This document shows, piece by piece, positions 12,901 through 27,900 of a stretch of DNA of 64,000 nucleotides. The notes under the pieces are model-generated. The model saw nothing but the letters and a program-made list of their open reading frames with translations, ran no database searches and was not told the origin of the DNA. Source of the stretch: Bolinopsis microptera (lineage: Eukaryota; Ctenophora; Tentaculata; Lobata; Bolinopsidae); contig NC_087080.1 in assembly GCF_026151205.1 (NCBI RefSeq), positions 5,125,096 through 5,189,095 of the forward strand, in the 5' to 3' direction. How positions within the stretch are numbered: the first letter of the stretch is position 1; each line of letters begins with the position of its first letter. The translations under genes and the position numbers were made by a program.

Positions 12901-15900
12901 TAGATCATGCGTACAAATCTGTTACCCCCGAAGATACAAATATTCCGTTGATACATTTTTTCAATTTCAAAATATTGGTAACCAAACAGTGCACGTACAA
13001 AACAGTGCACGTGCGAGATGGTGCACGTGCAAAGTTCCAGTACTAACCGGATGGTAGCCATATGGTCAGTTAGCTCCTTGTTCAGTTTCCTGTTTACTTT
13101 GTCCAACTCATCGTAATCAGACTCCAGCTCCTTGTACTCCTCCAACAGGTCACCTTTTTCCCGCTCACATTTAGTGACCGTGTGTTCCATCTGGGACAGT
13201 AACTACTGTTATTATCTTCATTGCACAAATCATCACAAATCTGTTCAACTGCCAAATCATAATCTGCTAGAAAAATATTCCGACCTCACAGCCCTGTCCT
13301 ATCAATTTTCACGGTGGAGTGGTTGTTTTTAACTGGAATGTTTAAATATTTATCAATGACACAATCTAAGATGTTCACCTCGAGTTTGGACCGTTCCAGC
13401 TCCTTCTGCTGCTGGCTCAGAGCCATTAGAGCGTCCTGATACTTCCTCTTCAAGGAGTCGTAGTCAGCTCCTAATGTCGTCAGATTACGGGATCTCTTTA
13501 ACTCCTGAGCAAACGGAGGGGTTAATTTGTCTATCCCAGCTGCATCGACAGTTTTATTACTTTATAAGTAGCCATGAAAAATGAGCTATAATAGGTGGAT
13601 TAGATTTCGTGATGAATCGAATCAGTATACTTCATTTGGGCGTGGGCTTTAAATAGGTGAGGAATTATGTTACAACGATGTCATGGTTTATTCCTAAAAT
13701 AGAACGCAAAACGCTTAATTTCGCAACTCTTTGTAAAGTAATCTCTTTATCCAGTCAACCATTCGGTATACGATCTTTGCAGGAGATTTGACAAATTCTG
13801 TACAAAGATTGCAAATTTGAACTAGAAAATTTGTAGGTACAATTACGCAGCAATGTTACAACATCTAGGTGAATGGAACCAGGATATGGTTGTGCAGGAT
13901 ACTAACCCTGCCGATTGTGGTTCTGAGAGGGGGTCCACCATTAAATACTACCCAGCCGACATAATATTTTAAGTGCGGAGAATAATAGCTTAGTTAACGA
14001 TTCCTGCTTACGTTAGCTGGTTAATTTTAATTTTTTAGATGTCTCGTCAAATTCATTTTAACTTTAACTTAGAATTATGATTATAATTTTTATGGACCAT
14101 TTAGTTGATACCTTGGCTTTTTGTAAAATGCGTTGAGAAATTTAAAAAATATTGAATCCAGTAAACCAAAATTCTCTTGCTCTTAATATGCTTTTAAAAT
14201 TTGATATTTATAAATAAATCGATCGCTTCAAAGAGTTTTGTAGGTATTCTGCTTGAGTGCCACCTTGCAATTTGTGCAATATCTACTAGTGCTATCCGCC
14301 ATAGTTAACAGATATTCCGTGTTGCAATACGAATGAAATTAAATATTAATGAACATATTCGATTAGAAGGATAAAAAAGAAATCTTGGATGGTCAACGTG
14401 CAAAAATTAATTATTTAAAAATTTGAAAGCTGCAAAAAAATTGCAAAACAAGAAAGTCTGAGGATATATTTTGTTGTGAAAAATCGATGCCGACCAGCTA
14501 AGTCAAAGTAATTAGGTACTGTCATATCAAACAAATCCCAGGGTGGCCTGAACAAGATTTTTAAAATTTTGTTAAAATAGAAAACAATACAATTTTCCAA
14601 CATGTTAATAGTTAAGATTCGTGTATATAGCGGGAAAAGATCGAATATTTACGAAACGTGTTTCTGTGCGATCTCGGAAACTTCTTATTAAAACTTAAAT
14701 ATAGGTGCCCAGATTTCTATGTTTTAAACTATAAGAATACTTGTGATGATGGTATCTCTAAAACAAACAGCATACAACATACTACATACCTCATGAATCA
14801 TCCCCCTCATAACACTTACCATCATCCTCCACTATACACTCTGATTTCTCCGGCATCCTCCCCTAGGACTGCCATACCCCAGAGGCAGGCAAAGCATCCA
14901 AATGCTATCCTCTTGTGGGCCACCCAGGCGCAGCCAGCCTCTCTAAAAAAAATACTGCCTACCTCTTCCAAGCTGTTCTTCATTTGCTCCTTATACTCCA
15001 TTAAATCCTTTTGAAGGGCTCGTGTGTCAGCATCTCTTCTTTCCTGTGTCTCCTTCATATCACTGTTGGGAGATTGGAATGTCAAATATTTATTTGAATA
15101 ATTATTTTTAATATTCAAATAAATTTTATTGAATTACCATTTACCTCACCAGATTTATATCAAAATAGGAATTTTATTTTTAAGTGGCAAAACAAACAAG
15201 AAATATAAGCATAAAAGTTAACCTGATCTGATGAAGGGAGTTAGCCAGCTTGTACTCGGCTGATTTGAGTTCGTCACGTGTCAGGGAGAGTTGGGATGTA
15301 GCCCCACTGACTTCCCGGGTCAGCTCCTCAACCTTAGTATCACTCAACTCCAACTAAGACAGGAGGGGGTCAGGTATAACCACACTAGGCAGGTGTTTTA
15401 TAGTCTTGTCAGATGGGATACACCCCAGACAAAATGAATTACATGTACACAACAATAGTACTAGCCAATGAATCATCCACCCAACCTATTCGCAAAAATT
15501 AAGATCACCTTCTTCATCAGAATCTCTATGTCCCGATTTTTATCATTTAATGCGGACTCCAATCTCATGACACAGCTCTCGTTGTCGATCTGTATCTTGT
15601 TCAGAGCTAGTTCTTTGGTCGTGATGGTGTCCTTGTGTGACACCAGGTCTGATTCCAGTGAGAGGATGTCCTCGTTTCGAGATTTTGCCTGAGAGTTAGA
15701 CAAAGATTCATAAACTGTCTAGGTATTTAGATTTTATGTAAAATGCGCTTGAATTTTATTTGCATTTTTTCAAATAGGTTTAGGAACACATAGTGTCATA
15801 ATATGTAACTACCTAATCATGAAGAATATGGAACCAGCACAACTATTTAAATATTACAGTCTATAACCTTATAACCTGCTGCTGATGTCACTAACTGTTA

Positions 15901-18900
15901 GTCTCCCCACAACTATCACAGCCTCCCCACAACTATCGCAACCTCCCCACAACTATCACAACCTCCCCACAACTATCACAGCCTCCCAACAACTATCACA
16001 GCCTCCCAACAACTATCACAGCCTCCCCACAACTATCGCAGCCTCCCCACAACTATCACAGCCTCTCCACAACTATCACAGCCTCCCCACAACTATCACA
16101 ACCTCCCCACAACTATCACAGCCTCCCCACAACTATCACAGCCTCCCCACAACTATCACAACCTCCCCACAACTATCACAGCCTCCCCACAACTATCACA
16201 GCCTCCCCACAACTATCACAACCTCCCCACAACTATCACAGCCTCCCCACAACTATCACAGCCTACCCACAACTATCGCAGCCTCCCCACAACTATCACA
16301 ACCTCTCCACAACTATCGCAGCCTCCCCACAACTATCGCAGCCTCCCCACAACTATCACAACCTCCCCACAACTATCACAGCCTCCCAACAACTATCACA
16401 GCCTCCCCACAACTATCACAGCCTCCCCACAACTATCACAACCTCTCCACAACTATCACAACCTCCCCACAACTATCACAGCCTCCCCACAACTATCACA
16501 GCCTACCCACAACTATCACAGCCTCCCCACAACTATCACAGCCTCCCCACAACTATCACAGCCTACCCACAACTATCACAGCCTCCCCACAACTATCACA
16601 GCCTCCCCACAACTATTACAGCCTCCCCATAACTATCACAACCTCCCCACAACTATCACAGTCTCCCCACAACTATCACAGCCTCCCCACAACTATCACA
16701 GTCTCCCCACAACTATCACAGCCTCTCCACAACTATCACAGCCTCCCCATAACTATCACAACCTCCCCACAACTATCACAGTCTCCCCACAACTATCACA
16801 GCCTCCCCACAACTATCACAGCCTCCCCACAACTATTACAGCCTCCCCATAACTATCACAACCTCCCCACAACTATCACAGTCTCCCCACAACTATCACA
16901 GCCTCCCCACAACTATCACAGTCTCCCCACAACTATCACAGCCTCTCCACAACTATCACAGCCTCCCCACAACTATCACAGCCTCCCCACGACTATCACA
17001 GCCTCCCCACAACTATCACAGCCTCCCCACAACTATCACAGTCTCCCCACAACTATCACAGCCTCCCCACAACTATCACAGCCTCCCCACAACTATCACA
17101 GCCTCCCCACAACTATCGCAGCCTCGTATTATATTGATTATGAAATATGTATGGGGCGGTGCTATATTTAAAGAGTTTGACCATTTAGCTATGCTCGACC
17201 CCTGGGTTCCCTCGATCACAGGTAGACTTCCATTAGTAAGCTGCCGGTATCAAGACAACAAATCTACAATCTTTACCAAATCAACAAGCTTTACCGGGAG
17301 CAGCCTTTTGCACGGACAAACCAATCAGAGACAACTTTTATGGTCACGTGACCAATAGTGCGACCATTAAACCAGCTACGCAGTGGTCGCACATTTAACG
17401 TTTGAGACGTTCAAAATTAAACAGAGAGCACACTGGCCTTGACCCCGGATGAGCAGAGTTTCCACTTTCCGGTGTGCTGGCTAGTGGCTAGCAGGTAATT
17501 AGCAGGTAATTAACAGGTTATTAACAGGCAATTAGCAGGTAATTAGCATGTAATTAGCATGTAATTAACAGGTAATTAGCAGGTAATTAACAGGTAATTA
17601 ACAGTTAATTAACAGTTAATTGGCAGGTAACTACAGTGGGTAGCAGGTAATTACCGGGAGGAACTTTAATGGTGAGTCATGCTGGAGTTGTCACTTTGTC
17701 ACTAAATGATTAAAACAATTGTACTTCATGTGCAGATTTGTAGGGATATTAATCGCAGAGCACCGTCTTTCCAATTTTATAATTTATTGAAGTTGTACTT
17801 GCGTTGTGCAAGAAGCATTTTCAGTTTACAACCATGTCAATTTCTACAGTGGTTTTCTACAATAGTTTTTCACCATTTTATTTTAATTCTAAACTGCCCA
17901 GGGAATGGTTTGTACTTAATAAGAACCTAAGAACCTAAATTTGTGATAAATCTGCTTGATAAACCTTTACAAATCTTGGCCATTACTAATTTTATTCCAT
18001 GAAAGTACAACGCGTTAACTTTTATTAAAACACCTTGGTCAAACTTAAATTATACTGTTAGTGATCCTTTGTGCAAAAGTATAAATAGTATACTGACTTT
18101 GTTAATTGAAGCCATGTCATATTTCAAGATGGCCCACTTAGTGAGGTGCGGTTGGGAATAGTTTCTGTGATGAGAAATCTAAACTCTAAAGTAAGTGATG
18201 ATCTAAGTCAGAGACAAAAATATGGTCCCGATTGCAATGTCTGCAACATCTGCAACAGTCAAAGGTGTTTCTTTAAAAAATGCTCGCCTCAATATATTGC
18301 TCAATAATAAGTGGATATAACTGACCAGATTTTCGAATCTGAAAGCTATTTTCAGATAAGAGAATGTGGTTTTGAATAGGTGTTAGCGATTCAGTTTTCT
18401 TCCTGGTTAGACAGAATAAGGAGGGATATAATTAGGGACAATTCACACATTGCGTAAACCAAGCTGTGGAGTTGGGGAGGGGGTTTGAAAACGGTGATGC
18501 AAATGTAATTTCTACACAATAGCAAAGTGAACTGTGGCTTACCGAGTTGATGTGGAGAGGTTGTGTAAAATAGCCAAAATAGCCGGTGTAATATCAAATA
18601 TGTAAACGAGCTGATATGGAGATATAGCCAGCGTAATATCAAATATGTGAACGATCCCTAATTAGATCTCTCTAAAAAGCAGCACTTGCCCAATGAGAGT
18701 TAACTCTGGCTTCACAAACTTACTCTGGGCCAGGGACATGGTTGGGAGTAGTAGCTATAGGATCCAGAGTAAGGGGTATACATACCACGTGACTGGAGCT
18801 TACTATCTGAGTATCACGTGACAAAAGGGAGGTCTCTGTAAGCAAACTGTGGACTGGATGTTCCCCAGCTATGTGGACTGGATGTCTAGTTCCCCAGGTA

Positions 18901-21900
18901 TTTGATATCGGTAGGACGCGTCAGTTGCATCGAAAACGAGGGCTTCGGGCTTGTTAAAGGGCGCAGGGTTCTTGTGTTACATCTATTGCCTTGTTACATG
19001 AAAGTCGTGAGTTCTATTAGTTTTTTCACGTCCATCGAACGTATAAATCGGACGTTTTTTCGTTAAAAAAAGGCTCAATTTTGGAAAATGCCCCCCTCCC
19101 GGATAGCAGGTCTGCGCGGGTGGTCATTTCGCCTCTGCATTCACGTTTCTAACTAAATTTTTCTTGTAAGGTAGAAAACTTTACTTCCCTTGCCATTTTA
19201 CATGACGTGGGTAGGATATAGCTTGTCACGTCGAGACCAAATTTTATATCAAAATAATAGAATATCATATTATGTTGATAGTTGGACATTTCCTACAAAT
19301 TAAGTGCCAAACTTATTTTATTTATTAAGATATAGGCCAGCTAGTCACCTGACAGTTCAAATAAGTTATTTTATAAGGAACCGTTAATTGAATATCTCGA
19401 CGAACTGCGTAAGCAACTGCTGATATAACAAACCAATTTTTATTTTTTAAATCAAGGGACAGCTTAAATATTCTACCAAATTTCCCCCTGGGATCATAAC
19501 AAATTATTTGATCTGACCACATTATCAGAGTGACAAGCTTGTAATTAACTATTGGGGAGTAAAAAGGGGGGGGGGGGGGGAGATAGGGGGGTAACAAACA
19601 TTCAGGACAAACATCAGGGTAAAGGTTTCAAATCGAGAGACTGTGTGTCAATGTCTAAGATAAATTATAACGGAAACCATTCTACAATACAAGCAAGCAG
19701 TGCATCTTAACAATAACTGCAAGGCTTGCACCAAAACAAGATATTGTGTGGAATTAAGGGCCCCGAAGCTTTATTTTCTCTTCCAATCACAACACGGAAA
19801 AACATCACGTGACCAGTAACCCACCAATCAGAGATCAGACCGTAGTCACGTGGCTGGAACATTAGCCAATGGGTACCCAGGGCACGTGATCCCCCAGCAA
19901 TTATAACCTTCATTACGGGTCGAGTACATCCTATACCCCTCTATTTGGGCGGTAATTGCCAGCTGCGTTTTGTCTCCATGGCAACCGAATATACCCATAT
20001 GGGCGGTTGCTAGGGACATAATGTAAGAGTGTATATTTAAGTGGGACTGTAGCTCTTTATCATCTCTTTGTTCACACGAGAATACGCAGTTTACCGGGCA
20101 ATGCAATTAGGCAGCTTCATTAACAAATAACGTAGAGTCAGCCTACTGGGACAATTACTGTAGCGACAGTCTTCTAGAATAATCCTTGTGGGCAAGGTAT
20201 TTTAATCAGCTGATGTCAATCAGAATAATGGTTATAGGAGTAATCTAAAGTTAGAAGCTATGAAGATTGAAGAAACAAGAGGAAATTGGTTATACGAACA
20301 CAGAACCCAGGAAACACAGTACTAACCTTACTTTCCAGCAAGCCAATGTTTTCCTCAAACTTCTGAGTCTTGGATTCCAAACTCTCAATAAGATAATCTT
20401 TTTGAGTTAACGTCTGTCTCAAAGCTGAAAGTATCGAAAACGTCAAATAGAGAGAATCCAAGATCAACTCAATACTTAGCTCATGTCCCTGACCTTGTAT
20501 ACCCAATAAATATGTTAGGAATGTCTTGAACAATCCTAGCAGGTTCCTAACCATCCAAAAATCATTACCCATTACATTACTCACCCCCTAGCTCGCGTTG
20601 TGCTTCCAGCATCTTATTCTGGGTCGTCTCCAAAGAGGCAGCCGATCTTTTGTTCTCTTCCTGGATATCACTGCATCTCTGTTGGGAGAGTGATATTGCT
20701 TCTTCAAGAGAGTGGATCGTCTTGCTATCTGCTGCCATCTGGAGTTGGTAAGTGGATGAATATTATTATCACGTGATTCAGCTCAGTCACTGAGAATCGT
20801 CCCATGGATTTTAGTTGATCTACAAAAACTTTCAATAAATCAAAAATTATCTCGAGGTGAACTGTATTATACCTTGTCATTGCTATCAGTGATGGTGTGT
20901 TTGGATGACTTTAGCTGTTTATTAAGTTCGTCCAAACGAGTTGTTAACTTCTCACTTTCTGATAGACTTTCTATCAACTGGCGCTCCTGGAAGTAAGCAG
21001 ATTCGATTAAGAATCGTGACAAGGAAATTCGCCGCTAAATTTTTTCCCGATCCATGACTCGTGCCGAAGGCAGAAAAGAGTCAAGGACAAGGGTTAGCGA
21101 TCGAGGTTTTTTTTTGTATATGGTAGCTTTGCGACCGTGCCTGCGAGCGTGCGAGCGTGCGTGCGTGCGTACGTGCCTGCGAGCACTGTTATCGCCCACG
21201 TGACTACCTGCGCAAAGTTATTTTGCGTGATAATCTGAATTATATAATTGTTGGCGCGCGGCACTGAACCAACCAAGTACATTATTAATTTCATCATGTA
21301 CGTATCCCACTAGGCACTAATTGATAGCATATTATTATTATTTTGAGTTAGTATTACTATGTTGCACAGATCCGTGTCAGGTTGCATAAACAATAAACAT
21401 ATGGTTACATAGAAATATACACGATTTTCAAATTCAATATAGAATTATATTAACTGGGCGGCGCTCGGCAGTCGGCATGTCACTTCGCCATATTTGCATG
21501 TTTATATAAACAGTAAAGACTGGGCCGTCCCCAGGTTGTATGGAATATGATAAATACGCCATCACGGATCGGGAAATTGAGCGGCCATCCACAAAAGAAA
21601 AGCGGCCGCATTTCTTGTTATGCTTTGAAAAATTTAAACAACCTTAAGTTTTTAAAGACACTCCTGAACAAATTTGTCAGATTTTATGGTGGTGTTTAAT
21701 TTTTTTGGTTTGAGTCGAGGATTTTAAACGTATTTCAAAGCTTTTCTCATTCTATACGTGACTAGTTTAAACTGCCTACGTGACTACTTTAAGCTGGTTA
21801 GGCTGCTTAGTTTAGCGTGGGAAAGGAAATGTATTTGCAAGGAAGTAGGCTTTCTACAATAAATATGTTCCTGAGCAATTTACGATATAATTTGCAGCAT

Positions 21901-24900
21901 ATTGCAAAAATCAAGGTGTCAACGTCAAAAACCGATAGCAGTGTACGTGTTACCACAATCCTCAAATTGAAATGGATAGTGAACATTTTGAAGAGTTTTA
22001 CGAACCCTTATTAGGGATCGGTATTAAGGAACGCTGCAATCTCTCAATAGTCCTATGTTTACAGTATGTACACTACAATGTATTAATGTATATTGTAGAG
22101 TAGATGTACTCAAGGGGTATCATAAGAAGATCTTTTGGCAACGCCCCTCCTCATTTAACCCTGGATCACGTTTCCGGTTTCCGATCATTCGGCTGAATCG
22201 ACCAAAGAACGCTACAATCTCTAACACCCACAAAATTACAAAATAACCCTACCTTAGAATAAAGCGAGGAGGTGACAGTCTCGAGTTGAGATTTCAGGGA
22301 TTTGTTGTCCTCGTCCATCTTCTCCAGTGTCAAGCTACTCTCCTTCTGTTTACTGGACAATGTGTAGTTCTCACTTTCTCTACTGGCCAACTGACCAGTT
22401 AGTTCTTCTATCTGGGATCCTGTGAGATAGGAGGTAGAGTTAGCAGTTAATGAAACTTGGTGACCTCCGGTTTTTTAAGTGTTAACCTTCATCCTCGACA
22501 CAAAACAAGCGTTTTATTTTTATAAAACTCAGTTTAAAATAAGTCAAATTACCTAACAGACCAATAACATGATATATTAACCATCAACCTCTTTCATAAT
22601 AAACCAATTATGGGCAATTATGTACCTAATTTAGAGTTGGACTTCTCCAGTCGCTCGATGGTCATCTCGCCGTGTTTCACCTCCATAAGCCGGGTTTCAT
22701 TCTGCTGTTTGGCTAGGGCCAGCTCTTCGTGCAAATAGTTTGTTAACTGCTTCTGTTGTGCAACCTGTCCCGGTATGTTGTTATTAGATTATTTAACATT
22801 CAATTGATTAACTAATTAAGCCATTATTGATTAGTGAATTAATTTTGTGTCTAAACTCTAATGTCTAAACTTTAAGCAATATTCATGTTGCAGAAGGTAT
22901 TAATATTATTATGACCGTTAGATTGTTGAAATAGCTAAGATGTGTTTTCGACGTATATATTCTCTCCGTTAAGTCTCATTTTATGATTCTACAGGAAATT
23001 TTGATTTTGGGCGTTCACAATTTACGTGATCGTAGATTTGTCTGAATTTAATTCGAGCGCAAGATGGCAGAAATTGTGTTCTATAGGCAGTATAATTTAG
23101 CCGGTAATGAAACCTGTGCTAGCCACCTTTAGTTTTAGTCGCCTATAAAATTCTCAATCCTTCTTTCATCTTAGCAAATAATATGCTCTGTTCGTGACGG
23201 TTATATTCCAAGAAGTTAATTCTCCAGTGGTCTATTGACGCAGGCAAGATCGGTCACAACGCAACGGAACCATCCGAAATGCAGCCACTTTTTAGGAATC
23301 GATACATGGTTTTCAAATGACATCATGATAAAATATTAATAGTCCCAAGAATCAAGGCAATTCGGTCTCTTCGAGAGCTTGTCTAGTGAAAGTCGAAATC
23401 TGAAACGGCCATCGTAACTGAGAATTTCTTACATCTTGGGTGGTCCATCTGCCATCACAGATAACCGGTTGTATAACCCAACCGGTCTGTCAGATTACTC
23501 ATGATTGAAGCTTGAAGAATGCCTACTTTTTATAATTATAAAGAACCAACCTCGTGGGAAAATAACCTAAAAGCAGCAAGTTTGTCTTTGATGACAAGCA
23601 AATATGACAAGGTAATAACAAACCCTTAACTTATAAACGCATTGAGAAAAATATTAATATTTATCGCGTTAAATTTCTATCATTATACTAAATACTTATA
23701 GCTAAGCCAGTACCAAGGTGTATGCAAAGTATCGGCAAAGGGAGTAGCTGGGAATAGGCAGTTACTTAAGAACGCTTTGCTTGATAATTTAAAACCTTTC
23801 CCAAAGTTTCAAGTTCATTGTTCAAAATTTGGCTGAGTTATGACCATTTCAAAATTCATCGGATACGTGATTAGTGAATTATCTGTCAACCAATCTGATC
23901 AAACTTAGAATGCAGTTTGCAAAGTATTAATAGTTTTTATACGTTGATTTTAAAACTAATCGAGTAATATTCCCGTAGTCATTTTGATTTACCAGTAAAT
24001 TGACTTTGGCTAGACGTAACACCAATTTCTTCGTAAAAGTTAGTCTGAATTTAACGAGGAAGATGGCGAAGATTGCTGACTTTATGCAGTAAAATTTTCA
24101 GCCGGTAAGAAACGCTGTGCTGCTCCTTGTGATTTAGTCGCCTTAAAATCTCATCTCTTTAGATCTTAGAAAAGGTTGTTCGCTGACGGTTAAGTCCAAG
24201 ATGTATTTCGTGCCAATTTGACGCTGTAACATCAGGTCACAACACAACGGAGTTTACCTCCGAAATGCAGTTCGACTTTTGGAATCGAAAGGGTTTAATG
24301 AATCATGATAATATCAAAGCCCCAGCAAGGCAATTCGGTCATCTTTGAAATTGCTGTTCTATAAAAGTGAACAGTCTCATTTTATGAAGAAAATAGTGAA
24401 AAATAGGGAGTGTCACGCCACGCCCACTATAATTGGGTGTGGCTTACAAAACTTTCAGGAAATCTAAGTTTGACCCATATCTATAATCTCTGAAATTTTG
24501 GTGCAATTTGAAGACGAATTACGTGAGTTATTAAAAGGTTGCGTGTGGGTAGTCACTTTTGGGCCACCCTGTATATAACTTATATAACAAATTATATGCT
24601 CCTTTAAACCTGTGCTGACTCGCCTCTCAGACATAAATAGAATGAAGATAATTTAACGGTTATTTAGTATTTATAAGTGGAAGTTGTAAATAACTTTGAA
24701 ATTAAACTTAAACCTGGCGCAGAATAAACTGTTTAGTTTACAGTGCAGTTATTGAGTTAAATTTATTTAAAGATTTGACTCAAGAATTCACTCGACGTAG
24801 ATTAACCGGCACCGTATTTTTAGAAACAATGTCACGTATTATTTCTAATTCTGGAAATAGGCTTGTGGTCATTCTTGGGCTTTAGATTTCGTACGGTGAA

Positions 24901-27900
24901 ATATCAGTTGCCAAAATCGCGCGGCTCATCAAAAAATTCTCAAAATAACGTGTACTCCTTCACAAAGTAAACCTCATCCCAGGTGTATCTGGATACGGGA
25001 GAGTAGGATCTAGTCTTGTTGGGGGAGGAAGACGCCCTGTGGGTCGGAGAACTGAGGTTAGAACCCGAGCTCATCTAGTCATCTGTTATTATATACAGTA
25101 CTCTGATTTGCTTGGCTAAAGATTCGATATATGATAAATATTGTTGCTTTGAGAAGATATTATCATGCGTAAAAAACATTTTATGAGAAAATTATCAAGT
25201 GAAAACGAACAAATTGTCACACGAAAGATGGAAATATTCAAACTGCAGAATCAGAGTTTAGATGTTTATGAAACGCATATCAAATCAGCTTAAATTTATT
25301 TTCTTAAGTAAATCAGAGTAAAAGCTCTTTAAAACAAAATCCATTTGGAAGTCAAGCAACAACCTAGTACAATAAATATGCGGTTACAAAGTTACAAAGT
25401 ACACAGAAAGTCTCAAAAGTATCAAGAAGGAATTTCCAAAATGCAAAGTTTTGTGGCAAAGAAAATGCTCTTAACGATGAGCACAAAAACGTGAGTGTCA
25501 GATGTATGAATATACACAGTAAACTATGTACATGAAAACACAAGTCCCTACTGCAACTGTCTACATGCTTTACCAGCACTCAGCCTCTTCCACACACCCC
25601 TCGCCTCTCAGCCTTTGATTGCACGATAAGCGCTGACTGTGGAAGAGGCGCCAAGAGTTAATAGCATGCCACCTAGCTGCAGCACAACATGTCATGACAC
25701 GTGCTGTATCACGTGGACAGAGACCTTGGATCTGATTGGAGAATAAAACAGGGACTAAGCTCACTGATTGGACAGAAGGGAGAGATCTGTTACAATTGGA
25801 GGATGGCGAGGAGGGAGAATTTGAAATCGAGGAGGTGATTTGTACACCTGACACTACCGATAGCAAGAAAGGATTATAACTGAGAGTGAGAGGTAAGGGA
25901 GTCAGTTCAAATGTGACTCAGTCTCAGTGAGCATGTGGCCTCGGAGTGTAGGGTCATTTGTGACATGTAACTGTCACGCTGCTAATTTTATCATGTTCTT
26001 TTACCTTGACTCTTTCTTACCAGGTGGTGGTTGCTGGTTACACACTACACAGCATAATTTTCGGTTAGAAATTTATCTTAACGCGGCTAAAGATGTAGCT
26101 ATGTTTTTTTTTCTGGCTATAACAACGTTATATGATACCTTAATCAGGCAGGTTTCAAGAAATTAAAGAATTTCTTGAAGAATCTGAAGTATAACTATTC
26201 AGTACTCATGAAATATTGAAGTAATCTGTCACGCACCTGTTCCTTAATTATAATACAATTCTTATCCAAAGTCTCAGCATCCTGTAAAATCTCTGACTTT
26301 TCCTGCTCCAGACCAGATATCTGAAAAGAATATTTTTAGGAAGCACTGCAACAATGAAAATAATGAATACCACAGTCTCACAGTCTGCATTCTCAGAATT
26401 CAGGCGAGATGGCTGTTGAAATTGTGGTGTTTTAGAGGAACAATGTGGTTGAGAGAGTATAAAGATATAAAAAGACGGTATGAACTATGAATACAAGGGA
26501 TACGTTTAAAGTAACTTAAATAACGTCACAATTAATAATCTCTTCAACTTTTATTACTTTTGCTATTTGCTCACTACACGCTATTAATATGTATTTGCCC
26601 TATTATTGAACAGGACCAATAATTTGAAGCTTGCTGATCTACCTGATCTTTTAGAGCGGATACATTGTGTTCCTGCGCTGCTATCTCACCCCTCAACCCA
26701 TCACACTGCTCCTGGTAGGACCTCATTGCGGTGATAGCTTGGTCCCTCTGTCCCAGAACCTCCTCCACCTGAATTTGTTACATTCAAGGAGCGTGTAATA
26801 CTAACCACATTCCATAGTCCACATTCCAGATAAGCAATTATAATTTAATTTAAGCCACCTTATTGAGCAAGGAAAGCTAAAATTTGACAATAATAAAATA
26901 TCTACAATCTGATAATACTCGTTAAAAGAAATGATTCGTGTGAAAGTAGACGAGGGAATATTCGACCCTTTCTCTATTGACCTCTTATCAACGATTAGAC
27001 AAAGGGATGTCTAATGTTGGGTGCATGGCCAGTTCGAAATCTTCTTCTAGTTATTTTTATATTGCGTATAGTTAACTTAGTGAACGTATAGTTAACTTAG
27101 TTAACGTATACGTTACTTAGTTAACTTAGGGAACTGGGATAACCTACCTCCTTGTTGAGCTGCTCTATTTGAACTGCCTTGTTTTCTCCTTTTTCTGCTA
27201 AACTCTCGATAGTCTTCAGGTGTGTGTTCGATACCTGGGCACCATTGTGCAATATCAGTAAATAACAGTTTAACGAATTAAACGATCGCAAGTGTTTTAA
27301 TCGATCGAGGAAAAGGTGTGGTTGGTACTCGTAAAAGAGTGGTATTCGTTATAAACATCAAAAGCACATCAAATGTTGATCAAATTACCTCGTTCAGCTT
27401 GTCAATCCTATAGTCTCTGGTCTGTATATCCTCGTTCAGCAACTTCACCTCGCTCTGGACCTCATCCAACCTGCTCAGCAGCTCCTTGTTCTGCTGATCC
27501 AGAGATGAGATCTCCCCCATCTTCTCTCTGATCTCGCTCTCCAGAGAGTGAGCGTCTTCTTCAGCTTCATGCCGAGTTTGATCTAGGTTTGACTTGTACC
27601 GCTCTAGTTTTGTCTGGAAAGACGGGGAACTTTACTTTGGGGACACGTTTTTTTTTAAGTGTGGTGAAAATGACTTTGAGTGCCATGACACTTTTGACAG
27701 TGAAAGTGATATGACTAGTAACTAGAAAGTGTTGCACAGATATGCCTTCAATCTTAACTGCCCCTGTAAGGAAAATCCATTACTTAGTTAATATGTTATA
27801 ATATAGTACCAAGGCAGTGCCAGTTTTCAGCATTTTGGACTATAATGTTGAAAACGCCCATAAAAAACTGAATTTTGCGACTTTTCTGTTCAAAATTCAG

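Larger units (their letters stand above)
15689..20326 (-). other. intron e29-e30, 4.6 kb
   Basis: Holds the 20-bp minisatellite, an 11-bp AATTAACAGGT array, an E-box/CCAAT cluster at 17318-17362 and another at 19800-19890, and a poly-G run near 19567-19580. No gene seen. Confidence 0.7.
22765..26236 (-). other. intron e24-e25, 3.5 kb
   Basis: Contains the 23.0/24.0-kb repeat pair and an E-box/CCAAT cluster. The 98-codon minus ORF at 25570-25866 overlaps that cluster and looks fortuitous. Confidence 0.6.

Noticed and set aside
15892-17125. CRISPR-like array
   Set aside because: The units are contiguous 20-bp repeats with no unique spacers, in a eukaryotic intron.
15885-17171. 428-codon plus-strand ORF of SLPTTITASPQLSQPPHNYH repeats
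   Set aside because: Produced entirely by the 20-bp minisatellite; it has no start context, splice support or non-repetitive sequence.
25570-25866. 98-codon minus ORF
   Set aside because: Lies over an E-box/CCAAT cluster; residues look random and no splice-bounded coil is present.
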